DNA of 41,006 nt from NCBI RefSeq assembly GCF_900114135.1, contig NZ_FORY01000020.1, positions 1 through 41,006 of the forward strand, written 5' to 3'. Within the stretch, counting starts at the first letter, position 1, and the number at the start of each line of letters is the position of its first letter. Positions 1 through 8,749 of this stretch are shown piece by piece. Made by a program: the position numbers and the translations under genes. The notes beneath the pieces were generated by a model. That model was given only the letters and a program-made list of their open reading frames with translations, did not search any database and was not told the DNA's origin. This stretch comes from Celeribacter halophilus. GTDB lineage: Bacteria; Pseudomonadota; Alphaproteobacteria; Rhodobacterales; Rhodobacteraceae.

Positions 1-95
1 GACGGTTCTCGCAGTAGCGCCCGGCTGAAGCGTCAACTCGAAAGGGTCTCGCGACCCCGGAAAATCCCCCTCCTTCAGGTGGGGGAAGATGTTAA
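1..95 (+). repeat. Right end of an IS200/IS605-type element, copy A1 (cut by window edge)
   Basis: The first 95 bases are the same as 8655-8749 and match the reverse complement of the end at 38098 closely. The element ends in a subterminal hairpin at 66-85 (CCCCCTCC, TTCA loop, GGTGGGGG, one T-T mismatch), followed by GAAGATGTTAA. Subterminal imperfect hairpins are typical of IS200/IS605 ends, and in tnpB-type elements this region doubles as the omega-RNA scaffold. No tnpB frame is visible inside this copy, but the element continues outside the window. Confidence 0.75.
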
Positions 96-159
96 TATTT
101 CTTTCACGTCAATCCCATGTCTTTTTTGGCTACGAGGGCCTGATTCCGAAAAGTTATGA

Positions 160-191
160 TCCCCCTTCACAACGGATAATGCGAAGGGGGA
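160..191 (-). terminator. Terminator-like hairpin after the 217-1641 gene
   Basis: TCCCCCTTC (160-168) pairs with GAAGGGGGA (183-191) around a 14-base loop. Read on the minus strand it lies about 25 bases past the stop of the upstream gene and is followed by a T-rich stretch, as expected for an intrinsic terminator. Confidence 0.55.
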
Positions 192-216
192 ATGGTGTGG
201 AGGCGCGGCACTCAAA

Positions 217-1641
217 TCAGCGTGTGCAACTCAAGAGAACGCCCGAAAAATTCAGTAGGAAGGAACTGTCATCCAGTTCGTACACCGCTCCCAACTGTCC
301 GTCTTTCAACGCGATGCTGAAGGCTGTGCCGTTCTTCCCGAGGGGTGTGACCTTTTCATAGGCGACGGTCGTGCCCAGGAAGTCGATTTCTACTTCGGTG
401 TCAGTCAAATTGATGTTGGCCAGAACATCCTTCGCACCATCTTCGCGGCACGCCCATTCGCCTTGAAACGGGTAGAGAGAGGTCGCAGATGACATCGCGG
501 GAGGCTCTTGCGCATCCGCCTCACTCACCTCAGGTTCCGGAGTTTCGGCGGGAGCCTTTTGAAGCTGTTGCTGGGTAGGTGCGACAATCGCTGCGGGTTT
601 CAGTAGCCGCCGAACCAGTTCCCGCGCACCTTCTCTGCTTTGCATATCGGGCACGACGCCGTATTCGTGCGCTGTCACGATTGCCAGATTAAAAATCCCT
701 GTAGCCGTGCCGCGCCCGAACAGACCGTCAATCGAGGAGCTATATTGCCCACGCTCCTTCATCAGCATTTGCAGTTCGCGCCGCTCGTTTGCACTCAAAG
801 CATTGAACGCAGATTTCAAAGATTGATAGTCCGCAATATCCCCCAAGAAACGCGCGAATGTCAGCGGGAGAGGCGTCGTGATCGTGCCCGCGGGGGGGAG
901 AGGGCCATCGCCGTATGGGTTTGTGAAGGCAAAAATCACATCGTCTGTTTCGGGATTTGCCGCCACCGCAATGCGAACCTTGTTGCAAACGCCGCGGCCA
1001 CAACCCGTTGCAAACCACCAGTTCTTATCTTGGAAGAACGTCTGACCGGGGCCTGAAAAATACCCTCGCGCCTGATTGTATTCGTCTTCTCCCAAGATGC
1101 TCAAAATCTTGGGGCCCCAATACTGGTCCCCGAACAAATGACCAATGGAGCTCTCGGCGAAATCCAACGGCGGGGCCTTCAGCGCAGCCTCCGTCTCAAA
1201 AGTATACTTTCGTTCGGTGGAAATTTCCGAACCGCCCCAATACTTCGTTTCCCAAACAAAGGGCGCCGTAACAGAACGGGCTACGAGAGTTCCGTCAGGT
1301 TGGGCGGTGACATCAACGCTCTCCAAGCAGGCTCCGAAAGCGTCAGTAATTGCCGGCGTCGAGGACGTCAGATCAAGCCAGTAATGACTAACAGGGCAAC
1401 CTGTTCCACCCGAGTTGGCCGCGACAAGAACCCGATCTCCCCATCGTCCGACGAGGTCAATGGATGCTGCGCCCAGATCGAAGCGCCGGCCGTTTGCCGA
1501 GAGAGAGCTACCATCATCGCTTACCTGGACTTCTGGCGCAATGCTGTCGGCGAGTACTGCGCATGGCACGAGCATAACCAGTGCCAATGCGCACCAAATG
1601 GTGTGAAGTATTTCAATGTTCTTTAACAGTGTTTTGGGCAT
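217..1641 (-). CDS. Secreted protein with a peptidoglycan-binding-like domain
   Basis: The 474-residue protein starts with a signal peptide-like stretch: basic start, then a hydrophobic core (residues about 14-30) ending in AVLADS. Export to the periplasm or surface is therefore likely. Residues about 285-320 carry a short helical repeat with the pattern LQxLMKERGxYSxxIDGLFGxGTxxGI, which fits the peptidoglycan-binding type 1 fold (the D-G-x-x-G-x-x-T core). A Pro/Glu/Gln-rich linker follows (about 345-385), then a C-terminal domain beginning YPFQGEWACRED that I do not recognise. Several Cys residues suggest disulfides. The gene stands alone with its own terminator-like hairpin. The enzymatic role, if any, is unknown; the cell-wall link rests only on the short domain. 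Confidence 0.7.
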   Translation of the reverse strand: MPKTLLKNIEILHTIWCALALVMLVPCAVLADSIAPEVQVSDDGSSLSANGRRFDLGAASIDLVGRWGDRVLVAANSGGTGCPVSHYWLDLTSSTPAITDAFGACLESVDVTAQPDGTLVARSVTAPFVWETKYWGGSEISTERKYTFETEAALKAPPLDFAESSIGHLFGDQYWGPKILSILGEDEYNQARGYFSGPGQTFFQDKNWWFATGCGRGVCNKVRIAVAANPETDDVIFAFTNPYGDGPLPPAGTITTPLPLTFARFLGDIADYQSLKSAFNALSANERRELQMLMKERGQYSSSIDGLFGRGTATGIFNLAIVTAHEYGVVPDMQSREGARELVRRLLKPAAIVAPTQQQLQKAPAETPEPEVSEADAQEPPAMSSATSLYPFQGEWACREDGAKDVLANINLTDTEVEIDFLGTTVAYEKVTPLGKNGTAFSIALKDGQLGAVYELDDSSFLLNFSGVLLSCTR

Positions 1642-2330
1642 GATGCGGCTTTTTCGAGTTTGAAATAGTATGGAGGTTACATGAGCTACTTAGACAGCGA
1701 ATTTCTTATTCGCCCTCGATATCTCACTGATAAAATGGGTTTGATGGGTTTGATGGGTTTGGGAGGGATCGTTTCCTACGCAGAGAAGATCAATTGACCG
1801 GATGTCTTGGGTGAGGTGTTTATGAGCATCCGAGATGATGGGATTCACAATCCAGATGTTGTGTAAGAGCTGTTCAGGAATTTTGTTTGTGTATGTGAAA
1901 AATGGCTTTGTGATTTTGGAAAGAAAGCTGCAAAGGAACAAATTCATACCCACACTTAAGACAACGATTCCATCTTTGGTATGTATTGATGCATAGTCAA
2001 TATCCGTCTGCAATCTAAAATTATGCGTATGCCATTTCGGAAAATCACTGAGCGCGCGTCGGAGAGTGTTCTGTGTTAGATGGATGTATTAGGAAATCAT
2101 CCACTAGCTTGCAGATTTCTCGTCTAACCTATTGTTTTTAATTGATAGGATAAAAACATGTGACAGGCTGATGTCAAAAGTTGATGGTTTAATTCCCAAA
2201 AATTTAGACAGTTAAACCGCCCTAATGTCTCCGAAAACGCGTAGAATTTTCGCAGATGTTAACCTAGTTGCCTCATGCGCAAAAAACTGCAAGCCTTCGC
2301 TCACAAAAAATCGTAAGTGAGAGGAGTTTC
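1642..2330. other. Intergenic region without a convincing gene
   Basis: About 690 AT-rich bases lie between two divergently oriented genes. They hold a 9-base tandem repeat (1735-1761) and presumably the promoters of both neighbours. A 107-codon minus-strand frame (1690-2013) has no recognisable domain and contains the translated repeat (HQT units), so I treat it as non-coding. Confidence 0.5.
1735..1761. repeat. Tandem repeat (ATGGGTTTG)x3
   Basis: Three perfect head-to-tail copies of the 9-mer ATGGGTTTG. No function is apparent. The length makes it prone to slippage. Confidence 0.9.
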
Positions 2331-4055
2331 ATGAAACAGATCATCACCGGTGCGATATGTTTGGCCATGTCGACAGCCTCCACGCTATACGCGCAGGAAG
2401 CCGCGATCTATTCGGGATACGACCGTGTCCATCCTGTTTATGCAAAGCAAGGCATGGTCTCGGCACAAGAAGCCGTTGCGGCCCGGATCGGCCTCGACAT
2501 TCTCGAAGCAGGCGGCAATGCTGTTGACGCCGGCGTTGCCGTGGCTTTTGCATTGGCCGTGACCTTGCCGCGTGCCGGCAACATTGGCGGCGGCGGGTTC
2601 ATGCTCGTCCATGACGCGGAATCAGGTGAGACCAAGGCCATCGATTATCGCGAAATGGCGCCCCTGACTGCGGATCGCGACATGTTCCTCGATGAGGAAG
2701 GCAATGCCGACAGCGAACTTTCGCGCTTTACCGGGTTGGCCGTAGGTGTGCCCGGAACGGTTGCAGGCATGCAGATGGCACTGGAAAACTACGGCAGCAT
2801 GACGCTCGCCGAAGTGATCCAGCCGGCGATTGAGCTCGCGCGCGACGGTATCGCTGTCACCCCCGGTCTTGCTGACAGCCTCGTAGGACTAGAGGCCCGC
2901 CTGAAGAAATGGCCGAGCTCCGCGAGCATCTTCTATAAGGAAGATGGCAGCTTCTATGAGCCAGGCGAGATCCTTGTTCAGTCCGACCTTGCCAACACCT
3001 TGCAAAAGGTCGCTGATGAAGGGCCGGACGGCTTTTACAAGGGCGAGACCGCGGAAAAGATTGTCGACGCTGTGCAGGCTGCCGGTGGCCGGATCACCCT
3101 TGAGGACATGGCCAATTACAAGCCGGTTCTGCGCGATCCGGTGCGCGGCACCTACCGCGGCTACGAGATCGTCTCAATGCCACCTCCCAGCTCGGGTGGG
3201 GCACATATCATCCAGATCCTCAATATTCTGGAGAACTATCCGATCTCGTTCCTTGGCCATAACTCCGCCGACACGATCCACCTGATGAGCGAAGCGATGA
3301 AACGCGCCTATGCGGATCGTTCGGAATACCTGGGCGACAGTGATTTCGTGGATGTGCCTTTGGCCGAGATTACCTCCAAGGCCTATGCCAAGGATATCAG
3401 CAAGCAGATCAGCCTGAATACGGCGACGCCGTCGATCACCATCAAGCCGGGTTCGCTCGCGCCTTACGAGTCCGACCAGACCACGCATTTCTCGATCGTG
3501 GACAAGGATGGCAATGCCGTTTCCAACACCTATACGATCAATTTTTCCTATGGATCTGGGATGGTTGCCGATGGCACCGGCGTTCTCATGAACAACGAGA
3601 TGGATGATTTCGCTGCCAAGCCCGGCGTGCCTAATGCCTATGGCTTGATTGGCGGTGATGCAAATGCCGTCGAGGGGGGGAAGCGGCCTTTGTCTTCGAT
3701 GTCCCCCACCATCGTGATGAAGGATGGGAAGGTGTACCTGGTTACCGGCTCGCCGGGCGGCTCGCGCATCATCACGACCACGCTGCAGGTCATCATGAAT
3801 GTCATCGACCACGGGATGAACGTTGCCGAGGCCTCTTTCGCGCCGCGCATTCATCACCAGTGGTTGCCCGACGAGATCCGCATCGAGGATGGCATTAGCC
3901 CCGACACTATCGATCTGCTCGAACAGCGTGGGCACAAGGTTAGCCAGCAATCGGTGATGGGATCAACCCAATCGATCCTCGTTGACCATGAAAGCGGCTA
4001 CTTGTTTGGCGCGTCGGACCCGCGCCGCGTCGACGCCGCGACCCTCGGGTATTAA
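2331..4055 (+). CDS. ggt: Gamma-glutamyltransferase (glutathione hydrolase)
   Basis: Periplasmic gamma-glutamyltranspeptidase that cleaves or transfers the gamma-glutamyl group of glutathione and related compounds. I chose the ATG at 2331 because GAGAGGAG lies about 7 bases upstream and because a signal peptide (MKQIITGAICLAMSTAST..YAQ) begins there; the frame runs open upstream to 2268. Family signatures are clear: an early EAGGNAVDA block, GGGGFML, the autoprocessing site TTHFS (the first Thr, residue 384, becomes the N-terminal nucleophile of the small subunit), GSGM..GTGVLMNNEMDDF, and RPLSSMSPT. Length (574 residues) and the split of about 383 large and 191 small residues are normal. The gene is monocistronic, followed at once by a hairpin. 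It may serve glutathione sulfur or nitrogen recycling. Confidence 0.96.
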   Translation: MKQIITGAICLAMSTASTLYAQEAAIYSGYDRVHPVYAKQGMVSAQEAVAARIGLDILEAGGNAVDAGVAVAFALAVTLPRAGNIGGGGFMLVHDAESGETKAIDYREMAPLTADRDMFLDEEGNADSELSRFTGLAVGVPGTVAGMQMALENYGSMTLAEVIQPAIELARDGIAVTPGLADSLVGLEARLKKWPSSASIFYKEDGSFYEPGEILVQSDLANTLQKVADEGPDGFYKGETAEKIVDAVQAAGGRITLEDMANYKPVLRDPVRGTYRGYEIVSMPPPSSGGAHIIQILNILENYPISFLGHNSADTIHLMSEAMKRAYADRSEYLGDSDFVDVPLAEITSKAYAKDISKQISLNTATPSITIKPGSLAPYESDQTTHFSIVDKDGNAVSNTYTINFSYGSGMVADGTGVLMNNEMDDFAAKPGVPNAYGLIGGDANAVEGGKRPLSSMSPTIVMKDGKVYLVTGSPGGSRIITTTLQVIMNVIDHGMNVAEASFAPRIHHQWLPDEIRIEDGISPDTIDLLEQRGHKVSQQSVMGSTQSILVDHESGYLFGASDPRRVDAATLGY

Positions 4056-4065
4056 ACAAAGAAGG

Positions 4066-4095
4066 AGTAGCCCCTGTCTGCGCGCGGGGGCTACT
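4066..4095 (+). terminator. Hairpin downstream of ggt
   Basis: AGTAGCCCC (4066-4074) pairs perfectly with GGGGCTACT (4087-4095), 10 bases after the ggt stop. The T tract is poor, so termination is likely but not certain. Confidence 0.65.
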
Positions 4096-4140
4096 TGCCA
4101 CAAGACGCCGCTGCACAATTCGAAGGGGTGGAGCACTGCC

Positions 4141-4380
4141 TTAACATCTTCCCCAGCCTGAAGGCCGGAGATTTCCGGTTTGGCCGGATAGTTCTCGCTT
4201 CAACGGAGGCTCTATGGCCTTCCTCCACGAACATAGGCGCCGTGTTCCGACGCAAGATCACCTTTGCCGCATTGGTGTCAGCGGTTTCAAAGTGGCTGCA
4301 GCTTGTGCAGACAAAGCTCGCTTGGTTCTTCAACCTGATCTGGCGGACAAAATGCGTGTGTCAAACGCAGCAAAGCACAA
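4141..4380 (-). pseudogene. tnpB: tnpB C-terminal relic with right end (type B), IS200/IS605 group
   Basis: Read on the minus strand, the frame gives NQASFVCTSC.H and then ADTNAAKVILRRN, the second half of the TnpB zinc ribbon and the ADTNAA signature. It continues into a tail that ends at a hairpin and GAAGATGTTAA (4151-4141). A stop lies upstream in frame near 4375, everything N-terminal (RuvC core) is missing, and an indel in the tail shifts the frame past the normal stop. The plus-strand copy at 38580-38768 is nearly the same over its length. It cannot encode an active nuclease. Confidence 0.85.
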
Positions 4381-4650
4381 ACCTAAAACAAATTCCCAGA
4401 CATCAAGTTACAGAGTACCCATTTATTGGCTCCGCCTGGTGCAAGACGAGCAGGTGGGCGAAATCATTGGCGGGCCCACGCTAGGGCGCGCAGACTGAGG
4501 CCTCTTTGGGCAAACGCACGGATGCGCATGCGGTTCTGACTGAGGTCACAAGACAGCCTGATAGGCGCGTGATCCATACATCATGCGACTGGTCCGCTGA
4601 AGAATGGTTGGATCTGCGATCTTGTGAGCCTCTTGTCTTGCCCCAACCTC

Positions 4651-5589
4651 TTACTCGCCATAGCCACGTGTCAGGACGGCATCGATATGCAGAAGGGCCT
4701 GTTCCAGCGACGTCCGCCAGAATATCCAGTCATGACCTCCCTCGCTGACCCGAAACCGGTGACGGATGCCCGCGTTGCGCAGGGTGACGTGCAGGTCTGC
4801 TGTGCCCTCGAAAAACGGATCATCCGCACCGATGTCGAAATAGAGGCGCGGCACGCGAGAAAAACGCGCTGCGTCTGTCTGCGCCACCAATGTCTCGCCC
4901 TGTATCGCGTCCCAAGCCTCATTCAGCCGCGCTTGCCCCTCCAGCTCCGCGCCCAAAACACCGGCGTAGCGGCTGCGATAGGCGTCTGGTGAGAGGCCGA
5001 GAACCTGATCTTCGGTCCGGAAGGCCGAGCTGAGTGCGGCAACACCGGCAAAGGCGTCAGGCGCGCGCAGTTGATAGACCACGCCGGCAAGCGCCCCCAT
5101 CGAGATTCCCAGAATGGCGCGGGCGTCACCGCTGGCGATGGCCTTGTGGCGGGTTTCGACGGCAGGGATGAAATCCTCGAAGAACATGTCTTCCCAGAGC
5201 ACCACGCCGTCCTGATCATTCAGAAAGTAGGTCGCCACCTCATTCGTCTCATCGCGGCGGCCATCGGGGGCAATGGCGATCAGCGGGCGGATTGTGCCGT
5301 CTTCGATCAGACGGTCGAGCATCTTGTCGAGACCGGCAAGGGTGAACCAGTCGCTTGGCTGGCCGCTGCCGCCTCCATGCAGGAGATAGAGGACGGGATA
5401 GCTGCGATCATCGGCATCATACCCGGGCGGCAGATAAATGGCGTAACGGACCGGCTGTCCCAAGGTGTCGCTGCGTGTCGCATTGTTAAACCGGACCTCC
5501 GCGTAGAGCGGGGTGCCGAGTGAACTGATCGCGAGAGACAGGCCGACCAAAGCCATGAACATGAACCGCTTGATCTCGAGACCCTCCAT
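4651..5589 (-). CDS. Secreted esterase, alpha/beta-hydrolase (esterase D/Fes-like)
   Basis: A 312-residue serine hydrolase of the putative-esterase family (S-formylglutathione hydrolase, antigen 85 and Fes-like). Visible features are RYAIYLPPGYD, YPVLYLLHGGG (oxyanion region), the nucleophile elbow GISMGA, an acidic DIGADDPF segment and the catalytic His in EGGHDW near the C-terminus. A hydrophobic signal segment (FMFMALVGLSLAISSLGTPLYA) indicates export. Start choice is uncertain: the frame is open to 5652, and Met codons at 5589 and 5562 both precede the signal segment without a strong ribosome site. The 5' part and its upstream DNA recur at 6841-6973. The substrate is unknown; family members cleave esters of sugars, siderophores or glutathione. 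Confidence 0.88.
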   Translation of the reverse strand: MEGLEIKRFMFMALVGLSLAISSLGTPLYAEVRFNNATRSDTLGQPVRYAIYLPPGYDADDRSYPVLYLLHGGGSGQPSDWFTLAGLDKMLDRLIEDGTIRPLIAIAPDGRRDETNEVATYFLNDQDGVVLWEDMFFEDFIPAVETRHKAIASGDARAILGISMGALAGVVYQLRAPDAFAGVAALSSAFRTEDQVLGLSPDAYRSRYAGVLGAELEGQARLNEAWDAIQGETLVAQTDAARFSRVPRLYFDIGADDPFFEGTADLHVTLRNAGIRHRFRVSEGGHDWIFWRTSLEQALLHIDAVLTRGYGE

Positions 5590-5690
5590 ATGAGCGACCG
5601 AGAAGATCCCTGTCGCAAGATTCCTGCCCGTGATCAAAACGCGGGCACTCACAACCTATGATTGAGGAAAGGTCGGACAATGGCAATCTG
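5558..5690. repeat. Duplicated segment, copy 1 (start of esterase gene plus upstream DNA)
   Basis: About 130 bases covering the first codons and the 5' flank of the esterase gene match 6841-6973 at high but imperfect identity (for example AACATGAACCGCTTGAT and GCCCGTGATCAAAACGCGGG in both), with about one base of offset change inside. Confidence 0.8.
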
Positions 5691-6280
5691 TAACTTGATC
5701 GTCCCGATCAAGCTGTTCGCGTAGACTGAGCCTCCGAAGAGATTGCGCATGGGAAGGCCTCACACAATTGCCAAACCCGTGATCCGGGGTCGTGAAGCAG
5801 GGGGGGTGATCCAGTCAAGAGAGTCTCGAGCTTGCGGCGAGAGCTGTTGATGGCAGGGATAGGGCAGCTGCACGGTTTGCGGCTCGCAAAATTCTGCATC
5901 GGGCAAATTCATCCTGAGTAACTTCAGCTTTGTGCAACCACAAATCCGGTCAATCGAAGATCCCGCCGAAGATCCCGCGTGCCGATTGCCCGGTTCTCAA
6001 TTTCGCGGATGTTTCCTCTTGGTGATGGAGGGTTGAAAATTTAGGGCAGCACGCGGCCAAAAATCCCCCAAACGAAAAGCCTCAAAAACGCCCCTCAGAG
6101 GCCATTAAAAGTCTTTTGGCTCAGTACACCTAAAAAATCTCAAACGCCACTCAGCGGCCCGCATATCGCCTCTGCGGGCGCTTTGTGCGGCAGGGGAGGG
6201 GCTAATGTCGAAATTCGTGGAACCTTTGGCGTGTTGGCAATCAATCAGCTCGAAAAACAGAGCTTAAAAACGCCCGATTT

Positions 6281-6311
6281 GGTGACGGGATTTGAAGGGT
6301 CGCCCGTCACC
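6281..6311 (+). terminator. Hairpin followed by a T run
   Basis: GGTGACGGG (6281-6289) and CCCGTCACC (6303-6311) are perfectly complementary and are followed by GGTTTTT. The shape is that of an intrinsic terminator on the plus strand, but no gene is seen just upstream. Confidence 0.45.
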
Positions 6312-6352
6312 GGTTTTTGATACACCGAAAATCGGAAAAATTCAATGTTCTC

Positions 6353-6437
6353 TCGTACATAGTTAGACAGCGGTGTAGGGTTTCGTACACTTTCAAACAG
6401 CGGTATAACATACGTTACGCTGTTTACGTCTGTACGA
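6353..6437. repeat. Three-copy 20-bp repeat, iteron or operator-like
   Basis: Copies at 6353-6372 and 6383-6402 are direct, exactly 30 bases apart. A third at 6418-6437 is inverted. All share TCGTACA, four variable bases, then yAnACAGCG (y is C or T). Even spacing near three helical turns and mixed orientation suggest a protein-binding array such as a replication-initiator site or an operator. No rep gene lies nearby in the window. Confidence 0.7.
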
Positions 6438-6840
6438 AAAAAACTTAAAATGGCCTTTTTCCGTCAGCGGTTTTCAAACTTTTTAGGTGTCAAATTTAAG
6501 CGCTTTTTCGCGGTAAAAAATAGGGGTGCCGACACGCTGCTTGTGAGCCGGAAATCAAACCCCAAAAAGTGCCCAATAGAGGCTGTCAGTCCGCCTTCGC
6601 TCTCTCCAGAAACAAGAAGTTTCAGGTCGCACTCAGGGCCCCTCATGTCGCCTCTGTGGGTGTCTTTTGTACTCGGGAATTGGTTCCCGGAAGGCCTTGA
6701 GTCAATTGGCGGCTGGTGAGGCCCCATGCGACCGTTTTACGTCGCCAAATTCCCCTTTTGAGCTGTCCGGTTTTTTGGGGGGAGGGCAACTTGATTGCAC
6801 GTCGGATGGCTATGCGAAATGAGGTGGCGGGGACGCCAGG

Positions 6841-6973
6841 AACATGAACCGCTTGATTTCGAGGTCTTCCATATGAACGACCGGGAAGACCCTCCGTCGG
6901 AAGGTTTCTGCCCGTGATCAAAACGCGGGAGATTTCAATCTATGGTTGAGCGTGGCGGGCAATGGCACGCTTG
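6841..6973. repeat. Duplicated segment, copy 2 (relic of an esterase gene start)
   Basis: This matches 5558-5690. Read on the minus strand it begins MEDLEIKRFMFLAS, the same opening as the esterase, then loses the signal segment and meets a stop within about 20 codons. It is therefore a gene-start relic, not a gene. Confidence 0.75.
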
Positions 6974-7182
6974 CAGTGTCGTATCAACTCGACCACGTAG
7001 TGCGCGAACATATGAATATCGAGCGCAGTGAGGGAAGGGCAGCCTCAGGCCTTATGGTCATTGCATTCAAGTCATCAACCAAAGCGAACACTGGAAAAAC
7101 AATTTAATACTTTAAGTTGCATAATCCTTTTAAAGGCGTAGCCTTTTGCTTGGGTGGTGTTGTGATAGAGGATAGATAAAGC

Positions 7183-8415
7183 ATGCCATATTCAACCCAA
7201 TTGCCTAATGGAGTTATTTCATTAGATGCCGATGGCCTGCCCGTCGTGGATACCAATTTTATCAGTATTCTCAATGATCTTGGAGAAAGCACGGAGTTTA
7301 CGGATTACAATGTCCCTGGAGAGCAGGGCCTGACGGAACTCAGCTATGGTGATGACTTCAATATCGTCAATGATGACGGTGCGGGAACGAGTACCAGCGT
7401 GGGCTCTGGCACGTATTTGGGAAGTTTCACCCTATCGACGGCAGATGTTTCGGCAAATCTTCTTGGTTTGGCTGAGGTCACCGTGTCCTTAAATCCGATT
7501 GAGGGCGAACTTTACCAGGATGAAGATGGTAATTTCTTTATGATAACGGATGAGCCTCTCGACGAGGACCATCTCGGGATCACTATCGAAATAGATACGT
7601 TCCTTGGGGGCGTGACATCTGTTGATCTTAACCTTTCTGACCCCTTGGACGATGTTCCTGTCGTCGGAAATGCCGTGGCCCCACTGGTTCAAAGCCTTTT
7701 GGATACAGCGGTTGTGACTTTTGAAGTCGATACGACCGGCACGCTCGCGTTTAACGATACCGATCTTGTTTGTTTCACCTCGGGTACATTGATCAAAACT
7801 GCTCGTGGCGAAGTGCCGGTTGAGAAACTCCAGTTGGGAGATCAGGTTCTGACACTTGATGTGGGGTATCAGGAGGTCCTCTGGATAGGGTCCCGTACTC
7901 TTTCTTCAACGCAATTGAAGGCGCATACGAAGTTCCTCCCCATTCGCATTGCCGCAGGCGCACTTGGCGTGAACCAGCAGGAACATGAGCTCCTGGTTTC
8001 GCCTCAGCATCGGGTCTTGATTCATTCGATCATTGCGGAGCGGATGTTTGGGCACTCCGAAGTTCTGGTGGCTGCAAAGCAGCTTCTTGAAGTGGATGGA
8101 ATTGAGATTGCGGATGATGTTGCGGCAGTGACTTACTGGCACTTCATGTTTGATGCTCATCAGATTGTTTTCGCAAATGGCGCCGCGACAGAAAGTTTGT
8201 ACACGGGCTCTGAGGCATTGAAAGCGGTTGGAAGAGAGGCGCGCCAAGAGATACTCGGTATTTTCCCTGAGCTGGGCAAAGAAGACTTGTATGCTTTTAA
8301 GCCTGCTCGGGTTTTGGTTTCGGGGCGTCGTGGTCGTCGTCTGGCGAAAAGGACAGCGCTCAATAACAAAATGTTGGTGGCAAGGCCGGAACTGGCTGTA
8401 TCAGTCCAGCATTAA
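7183..8415 (+). CDS. Hint-domain (hedgehog/intein-type) protein
   Basis: A 410-residue protein. Residues 1 to about 200 are acidic, Gly/Asp/Thr-rich and beta-like, with no signal peptide. From about residue 205 a Hint_2-type domain starts with VCFTSGTLIKT, followed by VPVEKLQLGDQVLTLD, VLWIGSR, SPQHRVLI (the His of the Hint core) and HQIVFANGAATESLYTG. Such proteins are frequent in roseobacters, often with RTX-like N-termini and type I secretion. The Hint fold can self-cleave at a Cys; the Cys before FTSGT is in the right place, but splicing or cleavage is not shown. A ribosome site (GAGGATAG) lies before the ATG. The gene stands alone. The role is unknown; secretion is inferred from the acidic composition. 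Confidence 0.85.
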   Translation: MPYSTQLPNGVISLDADGLPVVDTNFISILNDLGESTEFTDYNVPGEQGLTELSYGDDFNIVNDDGAGTSTSVGSGTYLGSFTLSTADVSANLLGLAEVTVSLNPIEGELYQDEDGNFFMITDEPLDEDHLGITIEIDTFLGGVTSVDLNLSDPLDDVPVVGNAVAPLVQSLLDTAVVTFEVDTTGTLAFNDTDLVCFTSGTLIKTARGEVPVEKLQLGDQVLTLDVGYQEVLWIGSRTLSSTQLKAHTKFLPIRIAAGALGVNQQEHELLVSPQHRVLIHSIIAERMFGHSEVLVAAKQLLEVDGIEIADDVAAVTYWHFMFDAHQIVFANGAATESLYTGSEALKAVGREARQEILGIFPELGKEDLYAFKPARVLVSGRRGRRLAKRTALNNKMLVARPELAVSVQH

Positions 8416-8496
8416 GCAGAAGGCTATTGAATAATACCCGTAACACGCAGTTGACGCCTTCCGGGATCAGGCTCACGAGGTGGTCGCCTTCACTCA

Positions 8497-8749
8497 TCGT
8501 TTGCCTCGCTGGATACCCGGTCCTTCAGGGCGGGGAGGAATGCGTTGCGATACACTGCAACATGCGTTAATTTTTCGCTTGAGTGAAACGGTGATAACCA
8601 AGCCGCTTCTCCTTTTGTTTTAAACGGCGGTGGAACACACCGTTGCTGGACGTGGACGGTTCTCGCAGTAGCGCCCGGCTGAAGCGTCAACTCGAAAGGG
8701 TCTCGCGACCCCGGAAAATCCCCCTCCTTCAGGTGGGGGAAGATGTTAA
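8497..8749 (+). repeat. Right end of an IS200/IS605-type element, copy A2 (no tnpB)
   Basis: About 253 bases match the minus-strand end at 38098-38350. They begin where the tnpB tail would read SLDTRSFRAGRNALRY and finish with the TTCA-loop hairpin and GAAGATGTTAA. The tnpB gene body is absent; upstream DNA belongs to the Hint gene flank. In tnpB elements this span corresponds to the omega-RNA scaffold, and the bases just after TTAA (8750 onward) would be the guide. Confidence 0.8.

Larger units (their letters stand above)
5653..7182. other. 1.5-kb gene-poor stretch
   Basis: No frame here has a recognisable domain. The stretch holds the second copy of the esterase 5' segment (6841-6973), a GGTGACGGG hairpin (6281-6311) and three TCGTACA-type repeats (6353-6437). 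It also holds a loosely repeated motif, CACTCAG..CCC.CAT.TCGCCTCTG, near 6145 and again near 6635. It looks like decayed accessory DNA, possibly the remains of a replicon or an integration site. Confidence 0.5.

Noticed and set aside
1690-2013. 107-codon minus-strand frame
   Set aside because: It contains the translated ATGGGTTTG repeat, has no domain and no clear ribosome site; non-coding is more likely.
4506-4748. 80-codon plus-strand frame next to the esterase gene
   Set aside because: It overlaps the esterase 3' end on the other strand and has no recognisable feature.
6464-6727. 87-codon minus-strand frame in the gene-poor stretch
   Set aside because: Low-complexity mix with no domain; it lies next to the decayed esterase copy and is probably chance.
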